Assembly: GCA_965230195.1 (NCBI GenBank)
Contig: OZ245997.1
Location: 2,046,001-2,110,000 of the forward strand
DNA from: Putridiphycobacter sp965230195
GTDB lineage: Bacteria > Bacteroidota > Bacteroidia > Flavobacteriales_D > Crocinitomicaceae
Direction: 5' to 3'
Length of the DNA: 64,000 nucleotides
Position numbers and translations under genes: made by a program. Positions 44,901 to 52,749 of the stretch are shown here, piece after piece; the stretch's first letter is position 1, and each line of letters starts with the position of its first letter. The notes under the pieces were generated by a model. It searched no databases. It saw only the letters and a list, made by a program, of their open reading frames with translations, and had not been told where the DNA came from.

Positions 44901-45202
44901 CTTCAAACTCGGTTTTTGTTTTGACTGCTAAAGTAACCAACGTTTCTAATTCGAGTGAAATAAAGGTGACAAATAATGGAACTACTATTCCGTTTACATT
45001 TAATGCCGGTCTGAATCAGGTGACAGTTTCTGTTGCTAATATGACAGCTGGAGCAAATAACATAAAAATAAAAGCTGAAAATGCTTGTGGTGATTCAAGT
45101 ATTACTTATGTGATACAGTACCAGGGCAGCAATAGGTCTAAATCGCCAGGAGGACAAGGGAATGGTAATAGGACCCCAGCCAATAATGGCCGAAGGAATT
45201 AA
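38990..45202 (+). CDS. Giant surface or envelope protein: outer-membrane barrel plus about 19 Ig-like repeats
   Basis: A 2070-residue protein. After a signal peptide (to about residue 21), residues about 25-275 look like a small outer-membrane barrel (YLGFNVGATYHT, GGFTFGYSFG, NFFVLGGIGYNR, HITTAGIKFYLRGG). A charged linker follows, then about 19 beta-sandwich, Ig-like domains of about 91 residues. The first four lack cysteines; the rest each have two (for example PCLQP and NSCGN), likely forming a disulfide per domain. The tail is basic and Gly/Asn-rich, and there is no T9SS sorting domain. Domains 6-19 are encoded by seven 546-bp units. The layout suggests a long adhesin or stalk, though its membrane topology is unclear. 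Function unknown. Confidence 0.85.
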   Translation: MKNLYTLFLFVVVSFFSALGQGKVDYDTHSRFYLGFNVGATYHTRTEVDFNSMFRGAGGFTFGYSFGMKPNRLLSLDLQLRYLLGSFKGASQTAYNFSTPTSLDVLGNGTTLTQINEYNTAYGRYAPNFHTWVNDWSLELKLNTNRLRENTGWNFFVLGGIGYNRYATRVDFYDNLDNTQIKAESDLFSIVEFNEDYESKVVENTDWMPSFGLGIERQLGPNVAFSLLHRTTWTRNNDFDALTNTFNTGERSDLNDRYHITTAGIKFYLRGGKHRSNVVKEDDKDDNIVNPQTPVKGKPPVVIINQPKRSPITVNTNTYNLTATIHFVDGAGNITFTQNNNGIQAFNYNANTDAFQSQVNLIEGQNRFVIKGVNQFGQAQDETIIIYKKEQPLPPKVTITNPSVNPITVSNNVITVDAEVLHVNSKQNVSVKINGNPHSNFSYNSGNQTIRFNAPLNLGPNTIEVKGTNAYGQDVASTVVIYKKIRTVQPPIVTITTPGTSPYTTSNPSIQIVGTALHVNSKNNVVVRINGVPTSVFTFNQGTKEVRFNANLIKGSNTIEIVGTNNDGQDQASTIVIYRPQVIVNPPTVNFTNPGYSPFTANGNPFNVQAVTTNISSKNQIVFKQNGNVINSADYSFANSTITYLATLVNGSNVFEIEVTNASGSDAKTTVINYTKPNNPCTSPTVGYVAPQPNAVVGTPNQNIEAQINNHIPGTIVELTLNGVLQGTMSFNSTTQIANRAVTLNQGTNSLEIKVTNNCGTNRSTFILIYTPCTDPVITINNTNTSVTNLQYNFTGSVANVSNSNDITLKLNGNSIPFNFNTGTGIVSAFMTLNQGVNNIELTGKNTCGTESKQLSVTANPCIVPQLTPVSPVGLLQITTAANYTIIVNETGVLSQQDISVTNNGSTIPFTYNSSTHQITVAVSSLNIGLNRIKININNKCGSAKLEYQITRNPCLQPVLTVAGNGTTVTTNSFSYTATVVNVSNSNDISLKLNGSIVPFSFNSVTKVLTANLTLKSGSNTILLSASNSCGNASKSITVTSNPCVAPTIKQSNPSSLAVSTTNSSYTIEALTSSITNNNQISVKLNGSSIPFSFNTSTKKVKVVVNNLKIGLNTVLIEVTNNCGRSNITYKITRNPCLQPVLTVAGNGTTVTTSSFSYTATVANVSNSNDISLKLNGSTVPFSFNSVTKVLTANLTLKSGSNTILLSASNSCGNASKSITVTSNPCVAPTIKQSNPSSLAVSTTNSSYTIEALTSSITNNSQISVKLNGSSIPFSFNTSTKKVKVVVNNLKIGLNTVLIEVTNNCGRSNITYKITRNPCLQPVLTVAGNGTTVTTNSFSYTATVANVSNSNDISLKLNGSTVPFSFNSVTKVLTANLTLKSGSNTILLSASNSCGNASKSITVTSNPCVAPTIKQSNPSSLAVSTTNSSYTIEALTSSITNNNQISVKLNGSSIPFSFNTSTKKVKVVVNNLKIGLNTVLIEVTNNCGKSNITYKITRNQCLQPVLTVSGNGTTVTTNSFSYTATVANVSNSNSISLKLNGSTVPFSFNAVTKVLTANLTLKSGSNTILLSASNSCGNASKSITVTSNPCVAPTIKQSNPSSLAVSTTNSSYTIEALTSSITNNSQISVKLNGSSIPFSFNTSTKKVKVVVNNLKIGLNTVLIEVTNNCGRSNITYKITRNQCLKPVVSITNKNTNVTSLSYSLSGSALQMTGKSGITLKLNGKTVPFNFNTQTKVITANLQLISGKNTITLSAQNSCGNSSASLVVVANPCTKPVLVKSVPNTLTVSTTNANYNIVAVAQGVASKSELSVKLNGKAVAFTYSISSKKVSVNANNLKLGLNTLVIEAVNACGRSVLTYKITRNQCIKPAVKINNTNLSVSTLSYAFNGTVTGVGSVRNIQLKVNGVLKTVNFNAKTGLVTANLTLKEGKNTIQLIGTNNCGNTTRTITVTATTCKTPSVKIGYPTNLNVTTSNSVFVLTAKVTNVSNSSEIKVTNNGTTIPFTFNAGLNQVTVSVANMTAGANNIKIKAENACGDSSITYVIQYQGSNRSKSPGGQGNGNRTPANNGRRN
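41306..45127 (+). repeat. Seven in-register 546-bp (182-codon) units inside the giant gene
   Basis: Units begin at 41306, 41852, 42398, 42944, 43490, 44036 and 44582, each marked by the Cys codon of the opening Pro-Cys or Gln-Cys. The spacing is exactly 546 bases throughout. Each unit encodes two Ig-like domains. Units 2-5 are nearly identical at protein level (single changes such as N/S, V/A and D/S) but differ at scattered synonymous sites. Units 1, 6 and 7 are much more diverged. This indicates expansion of an alternating two-domain module. Confidence 0.95.
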
Positions 45203-45204
45203 GC

Positions 45205-45237
45205 AAAAAAAAGCTGAACATTTGTTCAGCTTTTTTT
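45205..45237 (+). terminator. Terminator of the giant gene
   Basis: AAAAAAAA-GCTGAAC-ATTT-GTTCAGC-TTTTTTT is a perfect hairpin with a T-run, directly after the stop codon. Confidence 0.92.
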
Positions 45238-45317
45238 GTTTTTCATTTTGGTTAGTTTCCAGTGTCGTTGAAAATCCAAATTTTTCTGTTAGGTAATTGT
45301 TTCTTCATGATAATAGG

Positions 45318-45332
45318 TTTTGATGATCAAAA
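45318..45332. other. TTTTGAT-G-ATCAAAA palindrome upstream of response regulator
   Basis: A perfect 7-bp inverted repeat about one base, 144 bases before the LytTR regulator start, in the 273-base gap after the giant gene. It may be a regulator binding site. A TATATTTA box closer to the start (about 45445) could be the promoter. Nothing else is seen in the gap. Confidence 0.35.
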
Positions 45333-45475
45333 ATTACAATATTTATTTAAATTACTTTACCATAATACAATATGCTGATTTCTTTATTTAGTGAAATGTA
45401 CCATATTCAAATTTAATGGTAATTAAAGAATGAGGTAATTTCGTATATTTACACTATACCAAAATTTACTATTGA

Positions 45476-46252
45476 ATGAGTTTAAGCGCGCTATTAATTG
45501 ATGATGAAGATTTAGCCAGAAAAAATCTTGAAATGTTGTTAAATGATAATTGCCAGGACGTAGAAATAATCGGACAGGCGGCAAATATTGTTGAAGCAAA
45601 AAAAATGATTGAAACATTACACCCGGATGTTATTTTTCTGGACATCAGAATGCCAAGAGGGGCAGAAGGGTTTGAATTATTAGAATCAATTGAGAAGCGT
45701 GACTTTTTTGTAATTTTTGTTACTGCGTTTAAAGATTATGCACTTAAAGCATTTAATGCAAATGCTATTCACTATGTTTTAAAACCTATTGATGTTGATG
45801 AGCTGGTTAATGCAGTTGACAAGGTTAAGGAAGCAAAAACTTTGTTTTCTGATTTACCTGAAAATTATTCAACTTATTTTGATACCATAAAGAATTTGTC
45901 GTCTAACCTGAAGAGTAATGGTTACGGTAAAAAAATAGCGATTAGTCATACCAAAGGTATTAAGTTAATAGAAACTAAAAATATTGTACATCTTGAAGCT
46001 TCAGGGAACTGTACTATGTTGTATTTTACAGATGGAAAACGCTATTTGGATACACGAACGTTAAAAGTGTATGAAAGTATTCTTAACCCAAATGAGTTTT
46101 ACCGGATTCACAAGTCTCATATCATCAGTCTTGAGTCTCTAAAGGAGTATATGAATGATGACGGTCATATGGCTGTTTTGAAAAACGGTGTAATTTTACC
46201 GGTTGCAAGAAACCGGGTGTCAAGCTTTGTAAAAACATTAAAACAGCTTTAA
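45476..46252 (+). CDS. LytTR-family response regulator
   Basis: A 258-residue regulator. The N-terminal receiver domain (residues 1-125) has the acidic pair in LLIDDEDLARK, the phospho-acceptor Asp56 in VIFLDIRMP, and VTAFKDYALKAF with the conserved Thr/Tyr switch. The C-terminal LytTR DNA-binding domain (about 155-258) has IVHLEASGNCTMLYFTDG and FYRIHKSHIISLE. It lies one base before the sensor kinase gene, so the pair forms a two-component system in the order regulator-kinase. LytTR regulators bind paired direct repeats; none was clearly seen near the start. Confidence 0.93.
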   Translation: MSLSALLIDDEDLARKNLEMLLNDNCQDVEIIGQAANIVEAKKMIETLHPDVIFLDIRMPRGAEGFELLESIEKRDFFVIFVTAFKDYALKAFNANAIHYVLKPIDVDELVNAVDKVKEAKTLFSDLPENYSTYFDTIKNLSSNLKSNGYGKKIAISHTKGIKLIETKNIVHLEASGNCTMLYFTDGKRYLDTRTLKVYESILNPNEFYRIHKSHIISLESLKEYMNDDGHMAVLKNGVILPVARNRVSSFVKTLKQL

Positions 46253-46253
46253 A

Positions 46254-49211
46254 TTGAGAATAATAAGTTTATGCCTGATCATTTTTGTCTATGTTAATAG
46301 CTTTGCTCAGCAGTATAATTTTATTTCGTATGGTGTAAAGGAAGGGTTGGCCCAATCTCAGGTAACCGATATTTGTCAGGATAAATTAGGTAATTTATGG
46401 CTTGGAACAGAAACGGGGTTGAGTAAATTTAACGGGCTTTCATTTGAGAATTATTCTGTTGATGATGGCTTGGCAGATAATGAAATTGACCACATCATGG
46501 TATCGCATGATGATAAAGTATGGGTGGTCACTGCAAACGGACTTTCTCTTTTTGATAACCAAAATGGTTTTAAATCTTATTACTTTAAGGAATCTCAATA
46601 TGTAAGAGATGTTACCGAATATAATGATACCATTTACCTGTTATCGAATAATGGTATTGTTAAGTTTAACGGACTGGAGTTTGAGGAAGTAGTGTCTCCT
46701 GTTGAAGACCTGAGATTACGGGCGTTAGATCATATGGGAGATTCTGTTTTGTTTTGTGCCACAAATAGCGGACTATACATTCTTGATATTGATACACTTG
46801 TTCATTTCGAGATAGAAGCCTCTAATGAGTTTATCATCAGTGATTTTAAAATATTTGAAAATCAAATTAACCTGTCTACGTTTAACGAAGGGATCATCAG
46901 TTTTGAATATCCTTTGGATCGGGAAGATTCTAATGCTATTAAGCGTTATCCAATAGACCTTATTCCATTAAGAAGTATTTATGTTGATGAAGAAGGCATA
47001 CTTGGAGCCAGTGACTTTGGAATGATTGAAGTTATTGATGGTGTTGAAAAGTTTTATGATCAAAGTAATGGGTTGACCATAAATGCAATTCGAAAAGTCT
47101 CAAAAGACAATGAGGGCAATATATGGATTGCAACCTCAGGAAAAGGATTATTGAAGTTTTCGGGGAAGTCGATTATGAGTTATGGAATTAAGGAAGGGTT
47201 AACTTCAGATATTGTGATGACGATTGCCCAATATAAGAGTGGAGAATTTGTATTTGGAACTTACGACAAAGGTGTAAATGTATTTTCTGATCACCTTTTA
47301 GGATCTTTTGATAATAATAATGGATTAAAAAGAAATTCGGTTTGGGGTACTTTTATTGATGACGAAGACAATTGCTGGCTGGGTACCAGTGGAGGCGTTT
47401 GTTGTCTTAAAGGGAATGAACTATTAAATACTGATCACATAGATGATATTACCGGAAGAATCAGAACGATACATCAGAATGGAAATGAGTTGTATTTTGG
47501 AGGAAGTTCGGGATTATGGTCTTATAATAAGACCAGTAAAGAATTGGAACACCTGCTTCAGGACAGAACTTATGATATCAGGAAGATTGCGTTTTCAAAG
47601 GATAAGATCTTTTTAGGTACAATTAATGGTTTATACTGGCATGACCTTAAATCAACCAATAAGGATTATAACCATTTGGAGTTGCCCGAAGAAAATGTGA
47701 ATACGCTTTGTATAGATTCTCATGAGAATTTATGGGTGGGTACAACAAATGGGTTGTATATCATTTCTCCGGACCTAAAAACAAAGGTGTTTGATCTGGA
47801 TAACTCAAGTTATAAAGCGAAAAACATCATGGGAATCATAACAGACAGATCTGACAGAATATGGATAAGTACAACTAATGGAGCTTATTTATTGTCAAAT
47901 CAAAATCCGTTTGAAAAAGACCCAATAACGTTTCACTATACCACATCTGAAGGAATGGTTGATATGGAGTGTAATTTAAATGCCCTGTATGAAGATTTGC
48001 AGGGGAATATATGGATCGGAACATCAAGCGGATTAGTTCAAATTAATCCTTTACTAAATTCGTCATTGTTTTCATATCAATTACCGCAATTATCGATTAC
48101 AGGTATCAGGCTGTTTAAAGAAAATTTTGATTTTAATGAATATGAAACACAGGGAATGAAGGCTTCCGGTGTGCCTGAGGAAATCAGGTTTCCGTTCAAG
48201 AAAAATCATGTCACTTTTGATTTTATCGGGATTAACAATAAGAATCCGGAAAGTGTATACTACAAATACCGTTTGGTGGGAGCGGAGGAGGATTGGTCAG
48301 CGGTTTCGACTGAAAACAGTGCAAATTATTCATTCATTAGTCCGGGAACATATCAGTTTCAGGTAATGGCAGCTAATAAAAATCTTGAGTGGACAGAGCC
48401 AGTTGAATTAACATTAATCATTAGTCCGCCTTATTGGCAAACCTGGTGGTTCATTTCTTTGATATTAATAGGTGTAATGATAATCATATACTATTTGCTT
48501 CGCCTCAGGCTTAAGGATGTCAGGCAGAAAAAAGACAATGAACGATTAGTATATGAAAATAAGTTAAGAAACCTCGAACAACGGTCACTAAATGCCAGTA
48601 TGAATCGTCATTTCATTTTTAATTCCCTGAATTCAATTCAGTATTTTATCAATAGTTCTGATAAGAAATCGGCTAATAAGTTTTTGTCAAATTTTGCCCA
48701 ACTGATTCGGAAGAACCTGGACAGTTCCACACAACCAAATTTCCTGGTTAGTTTGAATGAAGAACTGGAAAGAATTAATTTGTACCTGACATTAGAAAAA
48801 ATGAGGTTCAACGAAAAATTTGATTATGAAGTCAGTGTCGAAGACAGTATTGATGAAGAAATGATAAACGTACCTTCAATGATATTACAACCTTTTGTTG
48901 AAAATAGTATTATTCATGGTGTCTTGCCTAAGGAAGGAAAAGGATCGATAAAGGTATCCATTAAAGAAGAGAACGATTCAATTATTTTTGAGGTGGAAGA
49001 TAATGGGGTAGGGATTGATGACAGCCTTAATCAAAAAGATAATTTTAACGGAGATCATAAGTCGCAGGGGATGGAAATTACTGCAAATAGGATAGAACTC
49101 TTGAGAAAAATCAATGGTGATAAACTAATGATTATAGGACCGTTTCAGGTGAATAATAAAGATGGAAAGTCAGGAGGAACAAAAGTGATTATCAAATTAC
49201 CTATTTATTAA
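46254..49211 (+). CDS. LytS-like sensor histidine kinase with two-component-regulator propeller
   Basis: A 985-residue membrane kinase. The signal peptide (to about residue 19, NSFAQ) is followed by a periplasmic region of repeated propeller blades (about 25-620; for example DKLGNLWLGTETGLSKF, NEGNIWIATSGKGLLKF, HENLWVGTTNGLYII). A Y_Y_Y domain follows (about 645-720), one transmembrane segment near 725-750 (WWFISLILIGVMIIIYYLL), and a LytS-type kinase. The H-box is NRHFIFNSLNSIQYF and the ATP site includes MILQPFVENSIIHG and VEDNGVGIDD. The start is a TTG at 46254, needed to give the signal peptide. It lacks a fused regulator, unlike hybrid SusR-type sensors. The ligand is unknown. Confidence 0.9.
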   Translation: MRIISLCLIIFVYVNSFAQQYNFISYGVKEGLAQSQVTDICQDKLGNLWLGTETGLSKFNGLSFENYSVDDGLADNEIDHIMVSHDDKVWVVTANGLSLFDNQNGFKSYYFKESQYVRDVTEYNDTIYLLSNNGIVKFNGLEFEEVVSPVEDLRLRALDHMGDSVLFCATNSGLYILDIDTLVHFEIEASNEFIISDFKIFENQINLSTFNEGIISFEYPLDREDSNAIKRYPIDLIPLRSIYVDEEGILGASDFGMIEVIDGVEKFYDQSNGLTINAIRKVSKDNEGNIWIATSGKGLLKFSGKSIMSYGIKEGLTSDIVMTIAQYKSGEFVFGTYDKGVNVFSDHLLGSFDNNNGLKRNSVWGTFIDDEDNCWLGTSGGVCCLKGNELLNTDHIDDITGRIRTIHQNGNELYFGGSSGLWSYNKTSKELEHLLQDRTYDIRKIAFSKDKIFLGTINGLYWHDLKSTNKDYNHLELPEENVNTLCIDSHENLWVGTTNGLYIISPDLKTKVFDLDNSSYKAKNIMGIITDRSDRIWISTTNGAYLLSNQNPFEKDPITFHYTTSEGMVDMECNLNALYEDLQGNIWIGTSSGLVQINPLLNSSLFSYQLPQLSITGIRLFKENFDFNEYETQGMKASGVPEEIRFPFKKNHVTFDFIGINNKNPESVYYKYRLVGAEEDWSAVSTENSANYSFISPGTYQFQVMAANKNLEWTEPVELTLIISPPYWQTWWFISLILIGVMIIIYYLLRLRLKDVRQKKDNERLVYENKLRNLEQRSLNASMNRHFIFNSLNSIQYFINSSDKKSANKFLSNFAQLIRKNLDSSTQPNFLVSLNEELERINLYLTLEKMRFNEKFDYEVSVEDSIDEEMINVPSMILQPFVENSIIHGVLPKEGKGSIKVSIKEENDSIIFEVEDNGVGIDDSLNQKDNFNGDHKSQGMEITANRIELLRKINGDKLMIIGPFQVNNKDGKSGGTKVIIKLPIY

Positions 49212-49295
49212 CCGGGTGACTATAAGTTTGGAGTGTTAAATCCATCTAAAAAACACAATTAAGTTTTAAGGGAATACCTGAAACAATCAAAGAAA

Positions 49296-50387
49296 ATGAA
49301 TTATATGCAGCAAACATCAGAATTTGAAGGTTTAAAAGTAGTTGAAATTGCGAGTGTTTTGGCAGGACCAGCTGTTGGTATGTTTTTTTCGGAGTTGGGG
49401 GCAGAGGTGATAAAAATTGAACACAAACTGATTGGAGGAGATGTTACAAGATCGTGGAAGTTACCCAATGAATCAAAGGAGAGTAATGTATCGGCTTATT
49501 TTTCTTCAGTAAACTATAAGAAGAAATACGAATTTCGTAATTTCAAAGATTTTACTGATCTGGAATATGTGGTTGATTTGGTAAAGGAGGCTGATATTTT
49601 GATCACTAATTTTAAAAAGGGAGATGATTTTAAGTTTGGCCTTGATTATACAAGTCTAAAGTCATTGAATCCGGGATTAATTTATGCTGCAATCAGTGGA
49701 TTTGGGACAGATAGTGACAGGGTAGCATATGACTTAATTTTGCAGGCCGAAACGGGATATATGTCAATGAATGGTACTTCGGATTCCGGCCCGGTTAAAA
49801 TGCCTGTTGCACTAATTGATGTTTTGGCAGCGCATCAGCTAAAAGAAGGTATATTGATTGCTTTGATCAATAGAATGAAAGATGGATTAGGGACAAAAGT
49901 TGATGTGTCACTGTATAATGCTGCTGTCTGTTCTTTAGCTAATCAGGCCAGTAATTGGTTGATGGCACAGCATATTGCACAACCTATTGGCAGTTTACAT
50001 CCCAATATCGCGCCTTACGGAGAATTATTTTTGACAAAAGATAAGGTTCAAATTACGTTTGCAATTGGAAGTAATAAGCAGTTTGGTGCTTTGATGGAAT
50101 ATTTGGATTTAGCTCAATTTATCACCGATAAGCGATTTATTTCCAACAAAGACAGGGTTAACAACAGAACCGAATTAAAAACACTCCTTGAAGAAAGAAT
50201 ATCCGGCTTGAATGCGGAAGATATTCTTGACCATGCACATTTAAACTATATTCCGGCTGCAGAAATAAAGAATATGAAAACTGTTTTTGAGGATAAAAAA
50301 AGTCAGCAGTTAATACTAAAAGAAACCATTTCAGGAATACCCACATCAAGAGTTAGCACTGTGGCATTTAAACTTAGCAGAGACTAA
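49296..50387 (+). CDS. CaiB/BaiF-family CoA transferase
   Basis: A 363-residue class III CoA transferase or alpha-methylacyl-CoA racemase. GLKVVEIASVLAGPAVGMFFSELGAEVIKIE at the start (quoted by position 11-41 of the protein) is the family opening. YDLILQAETGYMSMNG carries the conserved aspartate, and LIDVLAAHQLKEGILIAL follows. The C-terminus is a little shorter than the usual 380-400 residues. No gene for a CoA ligase or dehydrogenase is next to it, so the acid and CoA donor cannot be named. It converges on the protease gene with three bases between. Confidence 0.88.
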   Translation: MNYMQQTSEFEGLKVVEIASVLAGPAVGMFFSELGAEVIKIEHKLIGGDVTRSWKLPNESKESNVSAYFSSVNYKKKYEFRNFKDFTDLEYVVDLVKEADILITNFKKGDDFKFGLDYTSLKSLNPGLIYAAISGFGTDSDRVAYDLILQAETGYMSMNGTSDSGPVKMPVALIDVLAAHQLKEGILIALINRMKDGLGTKVDVSLYNAAVCSLANQASNWLMAQHIAQPIGSLHPNIAPYGELFLTKDKVQITFAIGSNKQFGALMEYLDLAQFITDKRFISNKDRVNNRTELKTLLEERISGLNAEDILDHAHLNYIPAAEIKNMKTVFEDKKSQQLILKETISGIPTSRVSTVAFKLSRD

Positions 50388-50390
50388 AAT

Positions 50391-52580
50391 TTAGTGAAGC
50401 ACTACTTTCTTTAAGGTTACCTGATCTCCTGATCTGACTTTAACCAAATAAATTCCCTTTGATTCCTTTTCAAGGTTGAATTCAACCAATTGATTTGTAG
50501 GTGTTTTATTAATGATAGTACGGCCAGTAAGATCCATAATTGAAACCTGAGTTTGCTCAATGTTATTACTTCCCAAATCGATAAATACTTTACCGGTTGC
50601 CGGATTAGGAAAAATGGTAAAGGACCCAACATTCTCCTGATTAATTGCCGTTGGCGCTTCAGTTAAATTAAGAATATAGTCTTCTACTTCCCCAAATTGA
50701 GAAGTACCACATGGCGAAATTATTCCCTCTATTGTTGTATTGTGCATCACTCTTACTCTCATTCTGGTTTCCCCGTTAATAGCATCTGCAGGCATATTAA
50801 CAAAGGTTTGCAGGGGCATGCTTGAGGTAGCTGTGTTGATTGTATGCGATAAAATTAACTCATTACTATCGGTAAAATCGCCATTTCTGTTCCAGTCAAT
50901 CCAGGCAGCAATCTGATCGCCATCATGACCAATTCCTCCTCCAGCGACAAGGTCTGTGGTTACTTCTAACAGATAAGAAGAAACAGATGAAAGCTGGAAA
51001 GGAGACGTTTCCCAGTAAAGGTCATACATGTTACAAGAGGAATTATTTGAAATTCCACCTATAGTAACATTGCTAATATACTCGTCACAGGTAATTGAAG
51101 TGGCTTCGCAATAAGTAACCGGTTGTGAGGCACAAGGGTCATAGCTGCCATCCAGTGAGGTTACACCGGTTCCGGTAGGATCGAGCCAGGGTCTTAACCT
51201 GGCGTTTGAAGAAGTACCATCTTGATCCCAGGCTCTGTTAAATTTACCATATAAGTCAGGATTTCCAGGGTTACTACAGGTGGCATTACCCCCTGATAAC
51301 TGACCAACAACTTTTCCTCCGGAACTAAAAATTGGTGACCCGGAAGATCCTGCTTCAGTTACACCATGACCATTAGTTGTAGCAATCCAGTTTACTCTCC
51401 AATGAGCACCGCTCCAACCACCATTATAGGTGGTAGTTGACAGTGAAGTATTATAGGTGGATATTTTTTTCTCATGGCCTGCAGGGTGATGTATACCCAC
51501 TCCTGAAGCTGATGCTGAGGTTCCACGGTCCCAACCTGCATAATAAACGTCAAAACCATCAGGTATATCTTCTTCCAGTTCAACTAACAAAAAATCACAA
51601 CCGTCAACCTGGGTATCCGGGTCTGCTGCAGGATGAGTGCCCAGACCTGAAGTTGCTCTGAATAAACCACCCGACATGGTCTGTGACAATGCACCATTAT
51701 AGGGTGAAGTATTTCCCGGAGAGCATGTAGGACGTTGGTAATTAAAGTACCAAACATTAGTGGCCAGGTCACTTGAGTTTGTTGGTTCACCGCAGTGATT
51801 GGCTGAAAGTACATATGGTTTACAGTCGGCTGAAGTATTATTGACTACTGTGCCTGAACATAAAAAGGTATTGTTATCAATTACAAAAGTATATCTGACC
51901 ACGGCATCTCTTTGTTCTTCCCATCCTGCTATTTCCGAGCAGGCCACATCCACTTCACAGACATCAGCTCTGTCCTGATCAACAGGTCTGCCTTCACGAA
52001 ATATATCCAGTCTTTGACCAACTCCCCGATAATAATATGCCATACTACTTATGTCAATTACCGGAAGTTCTGTAAGTCCTGAAGGAGAGAAATATTCTAA
52101 TGTTAAAAGATCTCCTTCAATCATTTCCATTGCTGTGAAATGATCAGTATTAGCGGTATAGGCACCAACATGTTGGGAGTGTTTTGCATTATAAGCAAAA
52201 AGTTTTCCGCCATCCGGAATATAAATATTCTCATCAAAGTATGGACTAAGTGCCAGAGCACCTGGGATTCTGATACCTAATCGCCATATCTTATCACCAT
52301 TTTCCAAAACAGTCCATGTGCCTGCATTATTGATGTTCAGATCAATTGGGATATTAACAGCAATTCTATAAGGCTTTCCTTTTGAATCATTATCAAGATC
52401 TTCTCTTTCAATTTCTTCATGGTCAGGTGAAGATGCTTCGTAAATCTGGTAAATTTTGTCTATCGGAGTGTTTTTTTTGTTTAGTTCAAACGAAACCGGT
52501 AAACCACCCTGATTGAGTTGAGAAATTACACAAGTAAATGAAATCATTAAGGACAGTACCGTAGAAATTACTTTTGCCAT
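50391..52580 (-). CDS. Secreted lysyl-endopeptidase-like serine protease with T9SS sorting domain
   Basis: A 729-residue protein with a signal peptide and a pro-region of about 200 residues. The trypsin-fold S1 domain has His in SANHCG (near 261), Asp in CDFLLVEL (near 329) and Ser in GSSGSPIF (near 411). VCEVDVAC and CSGTVVNN supply cysteines typical of lysyl endopeptidases (Achromobacter type). A GEVEDY domain (near 625) and a type A T9SS sorting domain (FTIFPNPATGKVF ... SKGIYLVKV) complete it. It should be exported through the Sec and T9SS pathways and act outside the cell, possibly on lysine-containing peptides. Cleavage specificity is inferred from family resemblance only. Confidence 0.9.
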   Translation of the reverse strand: MAKVISTVLSLMISFTCVISQLNQGGLPVSFELNKKNTPIDKIYQIYEASSPDHEEIEREDLDNDSKGKPYRIAVNIPIDLNINNAGTWTVLENGDKIWRLGIRIPGALALSPYFDENIYIPDGGKLFAYNAKHSQHVGAYTANTDHFTAMEMIEGDLLTLEYFSPSGLTELPVIDISSMAYYYRGVGQRLDIFREGRPVDQDRADVCEVDVACSEIAGWEEQRDAVVRYTFVIDNNTFLCSGTVVNNTSADCKPYVLSANHCGEPTNSSDLATNVWYFNYQRPTCSPGNTSPYNGALSQTMSGGLFRATSGLGTHPAADPDTQVDGCDFLLVELEEDIPDGFDVYYAGWDRGTSASASGVGIHHPAGHEKKISTYNTSLSTTTYNGGWSGAHWRVNWIATTNGHGVTEAGSSGSPIFSSGGKVVGQLSGGNATCSNPGNPDLYGKFNRAWDQDGTSSNARLRPWLDPTGTGVTSLDGSYDPCASQPVTYCEATSITCDEYISNVTIGGISNNSSCNMYDLYWETSPFQLSSVSSYLLEVTTDLVAGGGIGHDGDQIAAWIDWNRNGDFTDSNELILSHTINTATSSMPLQTFVNMPADAINGETRMRVRVMHNTTIEGIISPCGTSQFGEVEDYILNLTEAPTAINQENVGSFTIFPNPATGKVFIDLGSNNIEQTQVSIMDLTGRTIINKTPTNQLVEFNLEKESKGIYLVKVRSGDQVTLKKVVLH

Positions 52581-52666
52581 GAATAATCCTGATTAGTTGA
52601 TTGTAAAGATAGATGATATTGACCTAAAAAAATAATTTGAAATCAGATAAAATGATCAAAAAATCC

Positions 52667-52688
52667 CGTTAAATATATAGATTTAACG
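52667..52688 (-). terminator. Hairpin after WYL regulator gene
   Basis: CGTTAAAT (52667-52674) pairs perfectly with ATTTAACG (52681-52688). On the minus strand it is followed within a few bases by GGGATTTTTT. It may end the WYL transcript, or be an operator in the upstream region of the protease gene. Confidence 0.45.
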
Positions 52689-52749
52689 CTAATATATACA
52701 AGTCAAAGCGCTTTACTGAGAGATAGGTGGCGAATTTTTTTACTTAAAT

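Noticed and set aside
41306..45127. Regular repeat array considered as CRISPR or satellite DNA
   Set aside because: The period is a multiple of three and keeps one long frame with conserved domains, so it is a coding repeat.
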